DNA from: Candidatus Butyricimonas faecavium
GTDB lineage: Bacteria > Bacteroidota > Bacteroidia > Bacteroidales > Marinifilaceae
DNA length: 64,000 bases
Direction of reading: 5' to 3'
NCBI GenBank assembly: GCA_944321125.1
Contig: CALUKD010000009.1
Coordinates: forward strand, 44,347-108,346
Below, in pieces: positions 43,220 to 52,234 of this stretch. A program made the translations under genes and the position numbers. The notes under the pieces were generated by a model. The model was not told the DNA's origin, searched no databases, and saw only the letters and a program-made list of their open reading frames with translations. How positions within the stretch are numbered: the first letter of the stretch is position 1; the number at the start of each line of letters is the position of its first letter.

Positions 43220-43765
43220 ATGTTGATAGCACGCGAGAAGAGAAAGAGTAATGTGGCCGAATATATCCTGTATATGTGGCAGATAGAGGATATGTTGAGG
43301 GCGATGCAAATGGATATTGAGCTGGTAAATAGGAACGTGGTAAGCCAGTTCGGGGGGGATGATGCGACACGGAAGGAGATCAGTGATTGGTATGATAACC
43401 TAATCGAGATGATGAGGAAGGAGGAAGTGATGAAAAGCGGGCATGTACAGGTGGTGAAGAATATGGTGAACGAGTTGACGGAATTACACTTTCATTTGCT
43501 CCATAACGTGCAAGATATGAAGTATAAGCAGTTGTTTATGATGGCTGCAAATAATTTGTTGGATTACCGCCGGAAGACGAACCTACCGGAAGATGTGTCC
43601 GATGTGGAATTGGCGCTTCATGCTCTTTATGGACATTTGATGTTGCGATTACAGAAAAAAGAGATAAATTCGCAAACGACAATGGCAATGGAGACGTTTA
43701 GCCGGATGCTAGCTTACTTGGCACTTCGGTACAAGGAAGTAGAAGAGAACGAGGAGATGATATGA
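43220..43765 (+). CDS. DUF4924 family protein
   Basis: This is a 181-residue, largely helical cytoplasmic protein matching DUF4924, a family restricted to Bacteroidota: MLIAREKRKSNVAEYILYMW near the start, then QIEDMLRAMQMDIELV and GHLMLRLQKKEINSQTT later. No enzyme motif or membrane segment is visible and its function is unknown. It is followed at 41 bp by a secreted DUF4097-like protein gene. Confidence 0.85.
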   Translation: MLIAREKRKSNVAEYILYMWQIEDMLRAMQMDIELVNRNVVSQFGGDDATRKEISDWYDNLIEMMRKEEVMKSGHVQVVKNMVNELTELHFHLLHNVQDMKYKQLFMMAANNLLDYRRKTNLPEDVSDVELALHALYGHLMLRLQKKEINSQTTMAMETFSRMLAYLALRYKEVEENEEMI

Positions 43766-43806
43766 TTTGATTTGTTGTCGAATAACTCATGATTAAATCG
43801 ATCGAT

Positions 43807-44847
43807 ATGAAGAGATTATTGTTTTTAGTAATTGGTTTGTTAGGAGTGACGAGTGTTTGGGCAGAAGAGGGATCAAAGGAGTTTAAGAAGAGTTTTTCTG
43901 CGGGAACCATTAACGAACTGACAGTTACAAATCGCTATGGAAACATCGATGTAAAACAGGAAGGCAACGAGTTTTTCGTCACGGCATCCGTGTGGGTAGA
44001 GGCAAAAACTAAAGCTAAGGTTGATGAGATATTGGAGTATATATCAATAACGGCCAAGGAACAGGGAACCGTGTTGAATGTGGAAACATTGTTCCGGAAA
44101 GACATGAGTCTGCGTCAGATGTTTGCGGGGGTAACGGTGAGTGTTGATTATCATATTAAGGTTCCGAAAGGTAAGAAAGTGCGTTTGGTATGTACGGAGG
44201 GAGGAGCTTCTGTTACCGATTTCGTGGGGGATATGAGTGTGGAGATCGTGTCCGGTAATTTTAAAGCCAATTCGGTGACGGGAGGAGAATTGTCGGTGAA
44301 ACAAAATAAAGGAGAATTTGATGTGGAAAAATTAGGAAATATAACGGCCGAGTTCAAATCTTGTAAGGTGAAGATCGGGGAGGGGAAGGAGATGAAATTG
44401 GATTGTACGTCAACAACCTTGCAGTTGATGGAAGCGGATAAACTTTCGTTGAAGACATCGGGTGGAACTTGTTATCTGGGGATGGTCGAGGATTTGGATG
44501 GGACTTCTTTCAACACGAAATACGAGGTGCAGGATATTGGTGGGTCGCTCAAAATGGATACGCGTTGGGGAGAGTTGAACGTGCGTAATATTAATTTTTC
44601 GTTCGCTTCTGTTGACGTGAAAGGTACTTCTACGCGGGTGGGATTGACTTTCATGGAAGGATGCGGTTACACGTTGGAATTGACACGTAATAAAAATTTA
44701 AAGGTGGAATTGCCGCAGGGTGTGACGCTGGAGAATAAACCGACAACGGACAGGAATACCGTGTTGGAAACCGGGTTCATCGGGAATAAGAAATACACGG
44801 GAAAAGTGAGTCTGAACTTGTCGGGAGGCAGTCTTTTTATTCAATAA
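43807..44847 (+). CDS. Secreted DUF4097-like beta-repeat protein
   Basis: This is a 346-residue protein with signal peptide MKRLLFLVIGLLGVTSVWA. The mature part is a run of short beta strands resembling the DUF4097/putative auto-transporter adhesin right-handed helix: NELTVTNRYGNIDVKQEGNE, TGGELSVKQNKGEFDVEKLG, DTRWGELNVRNINFSF. The last segment KVSLNLSGGSLFIQ closes the stack. No lipobox or sorting signal is seen, so it is probably periplasmic. The start at 43807 is chosen for the signal peptide. Role unknown; the M16 peptidase gene follows after 1 bp. Confidence 0.75.
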   Translation: MKRLLFLVIGLLGVTSVWAEEGSKEFKKSFSAGTINELTVTNRYGNIDVKQEGNEFFVTASVWVEAKTKAKVDEILEYISITAKEQGTVLNVETLFRKDMSLRQMFAGVTVSVDYHIKVPKGKKVRLVCTEGGASVTDFVGDMSVEIVSGNFKANSVTGGELSVKQNKGEFDVEKLGNITAEFKSCKVKIGEGKEMKLDCTSTTLQLMEADKLSLKTSGGTCYLGMVEDLDGTSFNTKYEVQDIGGSLKMDTRWGELNVRNINFSFASVDVKGTSTRVGLTFMEGCGYTLELTRNKNLKVELPQGVTLENKPTTDRNTVLETGFIGNKKYTGKVSLNLSGGSLFIQ

Positions 44848-44848
44848 A

Positions 44849-46066
44849 ATGTATCAAACACATATATTTGCTAATGGATTAAGATTAATCCATAACTATG
44901 TACCGAATAAAGCCGCTTATTGCGGGTTGATTATAAATGTGGGGAGCCGGGATGAACGAGATGATGAATTGGGAATGGCTCATTTTATAGAGCACGTGAT
45001 TTTTAAAGGTACTGAGAAACGTAAGGCCTATCATATTTTAAGTCGTTTGGAGGATGTCGGGGGAGAGTTGAATGCTTATACCACGAAGGAGGACACGTGT
45101 GTATATGCCACGTTTATGGCGAAGGATTATGAACGTGCGCTAGAATTGTTTGCCGATATTGTGTTCCATTCGGTGTTCCCGGAGAAGGAGATTGAGAAAG
45201 AGAAGGATGTGGTGCTGGACGAGATCAACTCGTACAAGGATAATCCGGGAGAGTTGATTTTTGACGATTTCGAGGAACTGATTTATACCGGTTATCCGAT
45301 TGGGCGGAATATTTTGGGAGACGAGGCTTCCGTGGAGAGAATTTCCCGGGATATGGTGCTGGATTTCGTGAAACGTAATTATTTCCCGAATCGGATGGTA
45401 ATTAGTTCGGTCGGGGATATTCCGTTTGAGAAATTGGTGCGTTTGGTGGAAAAATATTTTTCGTCCTACGAGGTCGGAACTCCGTTAAGGACTAGGATCA
45501 AGCCTGAAATATATACACCCCGGTTTGTGGAGATGGATAAGGATACGCACCAAAGTCATTGTATCATAGGAAATATCGCTTATGATTACACGGAGGATAA
45601 TCGGTTGGCATTGTCGTTGTTGATGAATTTGTTGGGAGGGACAGGCATGAATTCCCGTTTAAATTTGAATATCCGTGAAAAGTATGGGCTAGCTTATAAT
45701 ATTGAGGCTTCATATACGCCTTATTCAGACACGGGGGTATCGATGATTTATTTTGGGTGTGATCCAGAGAATGCCGAATTGTGCCTGAATCTGTGCAAGA
45801 AGGAGATGCGAGTTTTGTATGAAGAGAAACTGGGACCCTTGCAGCTAAAACGGGCAAAGGCTCAGATGGTAGGGCAACTGGCGATCTCGTCGGAGAATTA
45901 TGAGAATTTGATGCTGTCGATCGGGAAAAGTTTTTTGATTTACGATAAGGTGGATAGTCTTGAAGATATTTATACCCAGATCGAGGAAATTACCCCAGAG
46001 TTGCTGATTCGTGTGGCGAAGGAGGTTTTTGACGTGGATAAACAATCTGTATTATTGTATAAATAG
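44849..46066 (+). CDS. M16-family (pitrilysin-type) zinc peptidase
   Basis: This is a 405-residue cytoplasmic M16B-like peptidase. The inverted zinc motif is intact in LGMAHFIEHVIFKGTEKR (HxxEH, about 50-54), with the distal Glu in EKEKDVVLDEINSYKD (about 125-135). The second half is the inactive-like domain ending RLALSLLMNLLGGTGMNSRL, with the R/Y pair region LNIREKYGLAYNIEASYTPY. It has no signal peptide. It is packed between the DUF4097-like gene (1 bp) and an O-methyltransferase gene (8 bp), so it is part of one operon. Confidence 0.9.
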   Translation: MYQTHIFANGLRLIHNYVPNKAAYCGLIINVGSRDERDDELGMAHFIEHVIFKGTEKRKAYHILSRLEDVGGELNAYTTKEDTCVYATFMAKDYERALELFADIVFHSVFPEKEIEKEKDVVLDEINSYKDNPGELIFDDFEELIYTGYPIGRNILGDEASVERISRDMVLDFVKRNYFPNRMVISSVGDIPFEKLVRLVEKYFSSYEVGTPLRTRIKPEIYTPRFVEMDKDTHQSHCIIGNIAYDYTEDNRLALSLLMNLLGGTGMNSRLNLNIREKYGLAYNIEASYTPYSDTGVSMIYFGCDPENAELCLNLCKKEMRVLYEEKLGPLQLKRAKAQMVGQLAISSENYENLMLSIGKSFLIYDKVDSLEDIYTQIEEITPELLIRVAKEVFDVDKQSVLLYK

Positions 46067-46074
46067 AGTCTGTC

Positions 46075-46716
46075 ATGTTGGAAATAGATGCAGAATTGGA
46101 ACAATATATATTGGCACATAGTGAGCCGGAGAGTGAGGTGCTGGCCGAGTTGTCTAGGGCAACCCATCTGAATGTCCTGCGTCCGAGAATGTTGTCGGGA
46201 AATCTGCAAGGGCAGTTCTTGAAAATGGTATGCCGGATGATTGGTGCCCGACGGGTGCTGGAGATTGGAACCTACACGGGGTATGCTGCTATTTCAATGG
46301 CTGCCGGATTGGAGGAGGGAGGAGTCCTGCATACGATTGACGTAAATGACGAGTTAGAAGATTTTACACGGAAATATATTGAGAAAAGTGGTTTGCAGGA
46401 ACGTATTGTTTTTCACGTGGGAGATGCTTGCGAAATAATTCCCATGCTGGAGGAGGTGTTTGATCTCGTGTTTATCGATGCTGATAAGCGGGAATATTCT
46501 GAATATTACCGGCTCGTGTTTGATAAGGTGCGGAGTGGAGGAATGATTGTTGCGGATGACGTGTTGTGGGATGGTAAGGTGGCGGACCCGCAAGTGAAAT
46601 TGGATGCACAGACCAAAGGTATTCTGGATTTTAATGAAATGGTACAGGCTGATAGCCGGGTGGAGAATATCCTGTTACCAATTCGTCACGGATTAATGAT
46701 TATAAGAAAACTTTAG
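46075..46716 (+). CDS. Class I SAM O-methyltransferase
   Basis: This is a 213-residue member of the caffeoyl-CoA/catechol O-methyltransferase-like family (methyltransferase type 3). Visible motifs are VLEIGTYTGYAAISMAAGL (SAM glycine loop, about 60-78), DLVFIDADKREYSEYYRLV (metal and substrate region) and MIVADDVLWDGKV. It is cytosolic. The natural substrate in Bacteroidales is not known. It is the last gene of the operon with the M16 peptidase. Confidence 0.9.
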   Translation: MLEIDAELEQYILAHSEPESEVLAELSRATHLNVLRPRMLSGNLQGQFLKMVCRMIGARRVLEIGTYTGYAAISMAAGLEEGGVLHTIDVNDELEDFTRKYIEKSGLQERIVFHVGDACEIIPMLEEVFDLVFIDADKREYSEYYRLVFDKVRSGGMIVADDVLWDGKVADPQVKLDAQTKGILDFNEMVQADSRVENILLPIRHGLMIIRKL

Positions 46717-46830
46717 AATTTCAGATAATGCAGAATTTAGAATTTTAAATTTAAAGGTTATCTTTGTTCTATTATCTATTGAAAGTTGAATAGTACATTT
46801 TCAATTTTCAATTTTCAATTTTCAATTATT
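46717..46830. repeat. Dispersed repeats and promoter upstream of thyA
   Basis: The left part has AGAATTTAGAATTTTAAATT. TATCTTTG at 46759-46766 is a perfect -7 box for thyA (start near 46772). At 46798-46825 are four exact tandem copies of TTTTCAA, ending 5 bp before the thyA ATG, so the array is transcribed into the leader. Confidence 0.7.
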
Positions 46831-47625
46831 ATGAGGCAATATTTAGATTTACTGAATAGGATTTTGAAGGAGGGGACGGTGAAAGAGGACCGGACGGGGA
46901 CGGGAACGATTAGCGTGTTCGGTCATCAGATGCGGTTTAACTTGGAAGAAGGTTTCCCTTTACTGACAACAAAGAAGTTACATTTGAAATCAATTATATA
47001 CGAGTTATTGTGGTTTTTGAATGGCGATACGAACGTGAAGTATTTACATGATCACGGGGTAAGCATCTGGGACGAATGGGCTGACGAGAATGGAGATTTG
47101 GGACATATTTACGGTTACCAATGGCGTTCGTGGCCTAAGCCGGACGGGACTACTCTGGATCAGATTGCTCATGTGGTACATGACATTAAACATAGTCCGA
47201 ATTCACGTCGGCTGATCGTGAGTGCATGGAATGCGGGTGATATTGAGAATATGGCATTACCCCCTTGTCATGCATTATTTCAATTCTACGTGGCTAACGG
47301 AAAATTATCCTGTCAACTTTATCAACGTAGTGCCGATACCTTTTTAGGCGTGCCGTTCAATATCGCTTCATATGCTTTGTTGACGATGATGATGGCGCAA
47401 GTGTGTGGATTGAAACCGGGTGAGTTTGTACATACCTTGGGGGATACGCATATCTATTTGAATCATATCGAACAGGTGAAATTGCAGTTGACTCGGGAGC
47501 CTCGTGCTTTACCCCGGATGGAAATCAATCCGGACGTGAAAAATATATTTGATTTTAAATACGAGGATTTCACATTATGTGATTATAACCCGCACCCGCA
47601 TATAAAAGGAGCAATTTCGGTATAA
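46831..47625 (+). CDS. thyA: Thymidylate synthase
   Basis: This is a 264-residue ThyA that converts dUMP to dTMP with methylene-THF. Landmarks: [40 protein letters not shown], the catalytic Cys in [13 protein letters not shown] (about 146), then [20 protein letters not shown] and the C-terminal [10 protein letters not shown]. The ATG at 46831 gives the standard length; upstream in-frame codons to 46786 would only translate the TTTTCAA repeat. It is followed by folA at 174 bp, which regenerates the folate cofactor. Confidence 0.97.
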   Translation: MRQYLDLLNRILKEGTVKEDRTGTGTISVFGHQMRFNLEEGFPLLTTKKLHLKSIIYELLWFLNGDTNVKYLHDHGVSIWDEWADENGDLGHIYGYQWRSWPKPDGTTLDQIAHVVHDIKHSPNSRRLIVSAWNAGDIENMALPPCHALFQFYVANGKLSCQLYQRSADTFLGVPFNIASYALLTMMMAQVCGLKPGEFVHTLGDTHIYLNHIEQVKLQLTREPRALPRMEINPDVKNIFDFKYEDFTLCDYNPHPHIKGAISV

Positions 47626-47799
47626 TGTAGAATTTAGAGTTTAAAATGTAGGATGAATTATTCTCATTAATTTACGATTTGTGAATTACGATTTGCGAGT
47701 GAAAATATCGGTTAGTGGATGAAAATCACTTAATCTAAAATCATAAATCAACAATTTGATGGGAGCTAAAGTCATAAATCGTAAATCTAAAATTAGTTC
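47626..47799. repeat. Dispersed AT-rich repeats between thyA and folA
   Basis: The gap is made of TAGAATTTAGAGTTTAAAAT, TACGATTTGTGAATTACGAT, AATCTAAAATCATAAATC and GTCATAAATCGTAAATC pieces, all of the dispersed family. A GC-richer insert ATGGGAGCTAAAGTC recalls the cores at 6443-6493 and 43134-43217. Confidence 0.6.
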
Positions 47800-48288
47800 A
47801 TGGTTTTATCAATAATAGTAGCAGCAGCAGAGAATCATGTTATCGGAAGGGATAACGGGTTGATATGGAAGCTTTCAGCAGATTTGAAACGTTTTAAGGC
47901 TTTGACCACTGGGCATACGATATTAATGGGACGGAAGACATTCGAGTCGATCGGTCGGGCTTTGCCTAACCGGAGAAATATCGTTATATCTCGAAATCCG
48001 GAATTCAAAGCCGCGGGATGCGAGGTCGTGCATAGTGTAGAGGAGGCTTTGGAGTTGACGAAAAATGAAGACGAGGTATTTGTGACCGGGGGAGGGACAA
48101 TTTATAAAAAGTTGTGGGATAAAGCAGATCGGTTGTACCTTACTGTCGTTCACCAAAAATGTGAGGGAGACACGGTGATCCCATCCGTTGACCTTGAAGT
48201 TTGGAAAGAAGTGGTGAGAGAAGCAGGTAAGGCAGATGAGAAAAATGAATGTGATTACACATTTATAAATTACGAGCGGGTAAAATGA
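47800..48288 (+). CDS. folA: Dihydrofolate reductase
   Basis: This is a 162-residue DHFR. Motifs: SIIVAAAENHVIGRDNGLIW (substrate region), LSADLKRFKALTTGHTILMG followed by RKTFESIG, NRRNIVISR, and the cofactor loop EVFVTGGGTIYKKLWDKADR. Length and order match FolA. Its stop overlaps the next ATG by 4 bp (ATGA), so it is translationally coupled to the LPS-kinase-like gene. Confidence 0.96.
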   Translation: MVLSIIVAAAENHVIGRDNGLIWKLSADLKRFKALTTGHTILMGRKTFESIGRALPNRRNIVISRNPEFKAAGCEVVHSVEEALELTKNEDEVFVTGGGTIYKKLWDKADRLYLTVVHQKCEGDTVIPSVDLEVWKEVVREAGKADEKNECDYTFINYERVK

Positions 48289-49022
48289 TTGATTGCCAAA
48301 TTAATACGAAATATAAATCATTGGAAAAGACCATCTTGGATATTCCTCGTCGTTTTGATCAGGAAGGAGAGGTCATTGATGATAAACGGAATGTGATTAA
48401 GATTCTGAACGTGGAAGGAGAACGTTTTAACGTGAAATCCTTTAAAAAACCTAATATCATTAATCAATTCGCTTATGCTTACGTGCGGAAGGGAAAGGCA
48501 CAACGCTCGTTTGAGTACGCGAATACGTTGTTGGAAAGGGGAGTTGATACCCCGGAACCGATTGCCTATATCGTTTATCGAAATGTTTTCGGGGTAACCC
48601 GTAGTTTTTATATTTCCCGACAGGAAGAGTATGATTACACTTTTCGGGATCTGCGGGTGAAACGTCCGGCAGATCTGGAGTCTATTTTGCGGGAGTTTAC
48701 CCGGTTCACGTATCATTTTCACACGCAATCAATCTATTTTATCGATCATTCTCCGGGGAACACGTTGATCCGAAGGGAAGGAGATCAATTTCATTTTATG
48801 TTGGTTGACTTGAACCGAATCAAGTTTATGAAGATTTCCCCGCTGGTGGGTTTGAGGAATTTTTACCGTTTGAATGCCACCGATGATATGATTGATATTA
48901 TCGCGGATGAATATGCCCGATTGACACATTCGGATGTGATGGATATGACCCGTTTACTGAAAGAGTGGACCCATGCCCATGACGAACAGGTCCTCAAGCG
49001 AAAGGCCAAAAAGAAGAATTAG
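48285..49022 (+). CDS. Lipopolysaccharide kinase (InaA/WaaP/Kdo-kinase-like) family protein
   Basis: This is a 245-residue protein with a protein-kinase-like fold of the InaA/Kdo kinase type, enzymes that phosphorylate inner-core LPS sugars. N-lobe: FNVKSFKKPNIINQFAYAY (Lys in VKSF) and RSFEYANTLLERGVDTPEPI. C-lobe catalytic loop: YFIDHSPGNTLI, with a His-Asp-His-Ser start in place of the usual HGD, and the metal-binding Asp in FMLVDLNRIKF. The basic tail KRKAKKKN suits a membrane-associated enzyme. It is coupled to folA, but its function connects better with the surface-glycan genes that follow. Confidence 0.8.
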   Translation: MIDCQINTKYKSLEKTILDIPRRFDQEGEVIDDKRNVIKILNVEGERFNVKSFKKPNIINQFAYAYVRKGKAQRSFEYANTLLERGVDTPEPIAYIVYRNVFGVTRSFYISRQEEYDYTFRDLRVKRPADLESILREFTRFTYHFHTQSIYFIDHSPGNTLIRREGDQFHFMLVDLNRIKFMKISPLVGLRNFYRLNATDDMIDIIADEYARLTHSDVMDMTRLLKEWTHAHDEQVLKRKAKKKN

Positions 49023-49132
49023 TTTATCTTCTTTTGATTTTACCGAGTTCTGGATATCTCGCCCGTAACTATTTTTTGCAGTGCATGCTCTTCGGGTTAA
49101 TAGGTGAAGTTTAAAAATTGAATATCTATTTG

Positions 49133-50221
49133 TTATGTAATATTTGAGTGCTGCTTTAAATCCTTCATTTTGAGGCCGTGTAACGGGGGGCCGAAAGGAA
49201 AATACTTTACTCGCCAGCGAGTCTGTAATTTTCGAAATAGATTGAGTGGTTTTCTTTTGATTTTCCCCTTGTAGTTGGCTATAAAATCGTCCACGGCATC
49301 GAGAATGCGGGCGGAACAGTGTCCATCTCTGTAAGTTTGATGGCTATCGGTATATTTCCGGATATTATCCATTAATTCTTGTGGACGTGCGAGTGCTTTT
49401 TCGATAGCCGGTTCAATTTGTTCGGGAGAATCCACGTCAATCAGGTAATTCCCCGGAGACGTGTTTTTGTAAGTTACAACGGGTTTGTCGAAGAACAGGA
49501 ATTCAATAATTATGGATGAACTATCGCACAGCAAGACATCCGCTTTTTGCAGGAGTTCTACGTTATTATCTCCCTCGTAGAAACTGACGTTGTCCAATGT
49601 ATTTGCCAGTTCTTTATATTTTTCCACGATTTCCGGGGACATTTTTGGGTGGAAAGTAATTAACCATTGCCAGTTTTTCTCTTTGGCTAGTCTTGCTATT
49701 TCGTTGTATAAATGGGGAGTAGAAGTTATGCCAGGTGTAAACGTGGAGGCATACAGGATAGTCGGTACCGGATTTTTTTCTTGCGGGACGAGTGGAAAAA
49801 ACAGATCGGTTTTACTCCAACCGGTTTCGTATACCTTGAAATGTCGATATTGTTTTTCAAGTTCTAAAAAATGAGGGGTAGAGGTACTTCCTTGTGTACA
49901 GAATATATCAAATAATCCCCGGATACGGAAATGGTCACCTCTTCCGGGACGCTTGTCTATCGAGAATCCATGGAAAACTTGAACTTTGACTCCGGGAAAG
50001 AAATCATGCACTTTATTACCCGGGGCAAAGACGGCAATCGGGTTGTATTCCATCACTTCTTTAATAGTCTTCAATTGTTTTTCCCCTTCTTGTAAATATT
50101 GATCACAAGGAGAAGTGAAGAACCAAGCGACATCATCTCCTCGTCTCCAAATTTCTGATTGAATGGGTCTTAAGATAGGGTAAGCGTATGATAATGACAC
50201 GAAGAATAAATACTTTTTCAT
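49133..50221 (-). CDS. CDP-glycerol glycerophosphotransferase (TagB/TagF-like) family protein
   Basis: This is a 362-residue protein of the glycerophosphotransferase family that transfers phospho-alditol from CDP-alditol to a glycan. Key parts: VFAPGNKVHDFFPGVKVQVF followed by HGFSIDKRPGR, PTILYASTFTPGITSTPHLY, WLITFHPKMSPEIVEKYKEL, and the nucleotide-binding signature ADVLLCDSSSIIIEFLFFDK. The ATG at 50221 is preferred because it lies just after a TATCTTTG box. Classic members act in Gram-positive teichoic acid; here a phosphate-linked decoration of LPS, O-antigen or capsule is likely (inference). Confidence 0.82.
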   Translation of the reverse strand: MKKYLFFVSLSYAYPILRPIQSEIWRRGDDVAWFFTSPCDQYLQEGEKQLKTIKEVMEYNPIAVFAPGNKVHDFFPGVKVQVFHGFSIDKRPGRGDHFRIRGLFDIFCTQGSTSTPHFLELEKQYRHFKVYETGWSKTDLFFPLVPQEKNPVPTILYASTFTPGITSTPHLYNEIARLAKEKNWQWLITFHPKMSPEIVEKYKELANTLDNVSFYEGDNNVELLQKADVLLCDSSSIIIEFLFFDKPVVTYKNTSPGNYLIDVDSPEQIEPAIEKALARPQELMDNIRKYTDSHQTYRDGHCSARILDAVDDFIANYKGKIKRKPLNLFRKLQTRWRVKYFPFGPPLHGLKMKDLKQHSNIT

Positions 50222-50243
50222 AAATTGCCAATTTATTTTGGAA

Positions 50244-50251
50244 CAAAGATA
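50244..50251 (-). promoter_or_regulatory. -7 box (TATCTTTG) for the glycerophosphotransferase gene
   Basis: CAAAGATA on the plus strand matches TAnnTTTG on the minus strand, 23 bp upstream of the ATG at 50221. Longer in-frame starts up to 50344 would precede the transcript. Confidence 0.6.
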
Positions 50252-50386
50252 AAAAATATAACTTTTTCGAATAGGAATATCTCGAAATAAAGATTTATGA
50301 CTGAAATGAAGTTGTTTTAACCTTTGGCTTGATAAGGTCTTCAAGGGATTTGTACCGGGATGTGTTACAATTGGAATACTTTTTGC

Positions 50387-50394
50387 TATTTTTG
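50387..50394 (+). promoter_or_regulatory. -7 box (TATTTTTG) for the DUF4254-GT9 pair
   Basis: TATTTTTG is 29 bp upstream of the ATG at 50424. A clear -33 TTTG at correct spacing is missing. Confidence 0.5.
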
Positions 50395-50423
50395 TAATGA
50401 AATTGGATTGAAAAAGGGGTATT

Positions 50424-51038
50424 ATGTCATTTGCAGAGTTATGCTATCAAATTTTTGAGGAGAGTACATCGTACTATCACGTGAAAGATTGTGTTGATGC
50501 AGAAATGGTTAATCCATACGAGTATAAATCGATAGAGTATTATTTATTTCTTAAAAATTGGGTAGATGCAATCCAGTGGCATTTGGAGGATGTGATTCGT
50601 GATCCGGATATAGAACCCGTAAAAGCGTTAGGGATCAAACGACGTATAGATCAGTTGAATCAGCGTCGGACGGATTTAGTCGAGTTGCTGGATGGATATT
50701 TTTGGGATAAATATAAGAACGTGAAAATACTATCTTGTGCCACCGTGAACACGGAAAGTCCGGCATGGGCAATAGACCGATTGTCTATCTTATGTCTGAA
50801 AATTTATCACATGGAACAGGAGGTGCAACGTAGAGAGGTAACGCAAGTGCATGTAAAAGAGTGTGATGACAAATTGAGCGTGTTGCTGGAACAGAAACGA
50901 GATTTGGTGTTTGCGATAAATCAGCTTTTGGAAGATATAGAAACGGGACGTAAATATATGAAAGTCTACAAGCAGATGAAGATGTATAATGATCCAGAAT
51001 TGAATCCCGTATTATATAGAAAAGGGCGAGGAGTATGA
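50424..51038 (+). CDS. DUF4254 family protein
   Basis: This is a 204-residue, helix-rich cytoplasmic protein of DUF4254: YQIFEESTSYYHVKDCVD, EYKSIEYYLFLKNWVDAIQW, IKRRIDQLNQRRTDLVE, ESPAWAIDRLSILCLKIYHM. DUF4254 genes commonly sit next to GT9 genes in Bacteroidota; here the stop overlaps the GT9 ATG by 4 bp. The molecular role is unknown, and a partner for the glycosyltransferase is a guess from linkage. Confidence 0.85.
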   Translation: MSFAELCYQIFEESTSYYHVKDCVDAEMVNPYEYKSIEYYLFLKNWVDAIQWHLEDVIRDPDIEPVKALGIKRRIDQLNQRRTDLVELLDGYFWDKYKNVKILSCATVNTESPAWAIDRLSILCLKIYHMEQEVQRREVTQVHVKECDDKLSVLLEQKRDLVFAINQLLEDIETGRKYMKVYKQMKMYNDPELNPVLYRKGRGV

Positions 51039-52099
51039 GTGTAAAAAAAGTATTGGTGATTCGTTTTAGGAGAATAGGGGATGCGGTACTATCAGTCGTG
51101 ATCTGTAGCTCTCTCCGAAAGAGTTTTCCGGAAGTGGAGATTCATTACGTGTTAAATGATCATATCGCTCCTTTATTTGAAAATCATCCGGATATAGATA
51201 AAATTATTACCTTTTCAGATGAAGAAAACAATCATTTTTTCAAGTATTTACGGAAAGTCCGTCAGTTGATGAAAACGGAGCGATATGACGTGATCATTGA
51301 TACTCGTGCGACGATAAAAACGTTATGGTTTAGTGCTTTTTCTTTAAAAACACAATATCGTATCGGAACATCGAAGTTTTATAATCATTTTTTTCATAAT
51401 TACCGGGTGCGTAACCATGTGAATGATGATTTGGACGAGGTTATGCGAAATCTGTTATTGCTACAACCACTAAAGCGAGAAGGGAAGTTAGCGATGACCA
51501 CCGATTTCCGGTTGTATGTGACAGAACAGGAAACGCTAGAATTTAGAAAGTACATGGAACAAAAGGGGATTAATCTTTCTCGTTTCATTGTGGTATGTAC
51601 TCCCTTTACCCGAGTTGTACGGAAAGCTTGGGATATGGCGAAAATGAAAGAGGTATTGTCTCGTATTATTCAGCGTTATGATGCTCAGTTAATTTTTAAT
51701 TATTCCCAGGAAGAAAAAGCTGCAGCCTTGGCATTGTACGAGGATATGGGAGAGGATGAGCATATCTTTATCAATGTAGAGGCAGATTCATTACGAAAAT
51801 TGGTATCAATGCTGGAGACGGCCGATTTCTTTTTTGGGAATGAGGGAGGGCCTCGGCATATTGCCCAAGCGTGTCATTTGCCGGGGTTGGCTATTTACCC
51901 GCCTTGGGTTGAATTACCTAGGTGGTTGCCTTCCAATGATATGCGTTATCAGAGTGTTAGCCCTTTTGATATGTTTCCTGGGCAGGTAATCGAGAGAAGA
52001 ACCGAAAAAGAGGTATTCGATCTGCTTACTGTGGAATATGTATGGGAACGCCTGCAACCTATGATGGATGAGGTGTTTATTAATTGTGCTTTTGAATGA
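51035..52099 (+). CDS. GT9-family (heptosyltransferase-like) glycosyltransferase
   Basis: This is a 354-residue GT-B enzyme of family 9, which includes LPS heptosyltransferases. N-domain start: KVLVIRFRRIGDAVLSVVIC (the IRxxxxGDxxLS motif). C-domain: PFTRVVRKAWDMAKMKEVLS, LETADFFFGNEGGPRHIAQA (GNEGG..H nucleotide-sugar site) and a PPWVELPRWLP segment. It is translationally coupled to DUF4254. Likely role: adding a core or surface glycan sugar at the inner membrane. Confidence 0.9.
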   Translation: MSVKKVLVIRFRRIGDAVLSVVICSSLRKSFPEVEIHYVLNDHIAPLFENHPDIDKIITFSDEENNHFFKYLRKVRQLMKTERYDVIIDTRATIKTLWFSAFSLKTQYRIGTSKFYNHFFHNYRVRNHVNDDLDEVMRNLLLLQPLKREGKLAMTTDFRLYVTEQETLEFRKYMEQKGINLSRFIVVCTPFTRVVRKAWDMAKMKEVLSRIIQRYDAQLIFNYSQEEKAAALALYEDMGEDEHIFINVEADSLRKLVSMLETADFFFGNEGGPRHIAQACHLPGLAIYPPWVELPRWLPSNDMRYQSVSPFDMFPGQVIERRTEKEVFDLLTVEYVWERLQPMMDEVFINCAFE

Positions 52100-52165
52100 G
52101 TGTCAGAGTTTTGTACTTCTACTATAAATTCATTGTGAAAATGTCGGTAAGACGATAAATTTCTT

Positions 52166-52173
52166 TAATTTTG
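52166..52173 (+). promoter_or_regulatory. -7 box (TAATTTTG) for the cytidylyltransferase-oxidoreductase gene
   Basis: TAATTTTG matches TAnnTTTG and predicts a start near 52180, so the ATG at 52235 is favoured over an in-frame TTG at 52199. Confidence 0.45.
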
Positions 52174-52234
52174 TTTTTGATAGGTAGGGTGGTAGAATTT
52201 GGCAGGTATTGGAAAGAATACTAAAGATGATTTT

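Noticed and set aside
46798..46825. Short tandem repeat as a CRISPR array or phase-variation tract
   Set aside because: Seven-base units without spacers cannot be CRISPR. The tract lies upstream of thyA, not within a coding frame, and similar arrays occur in many gaps.
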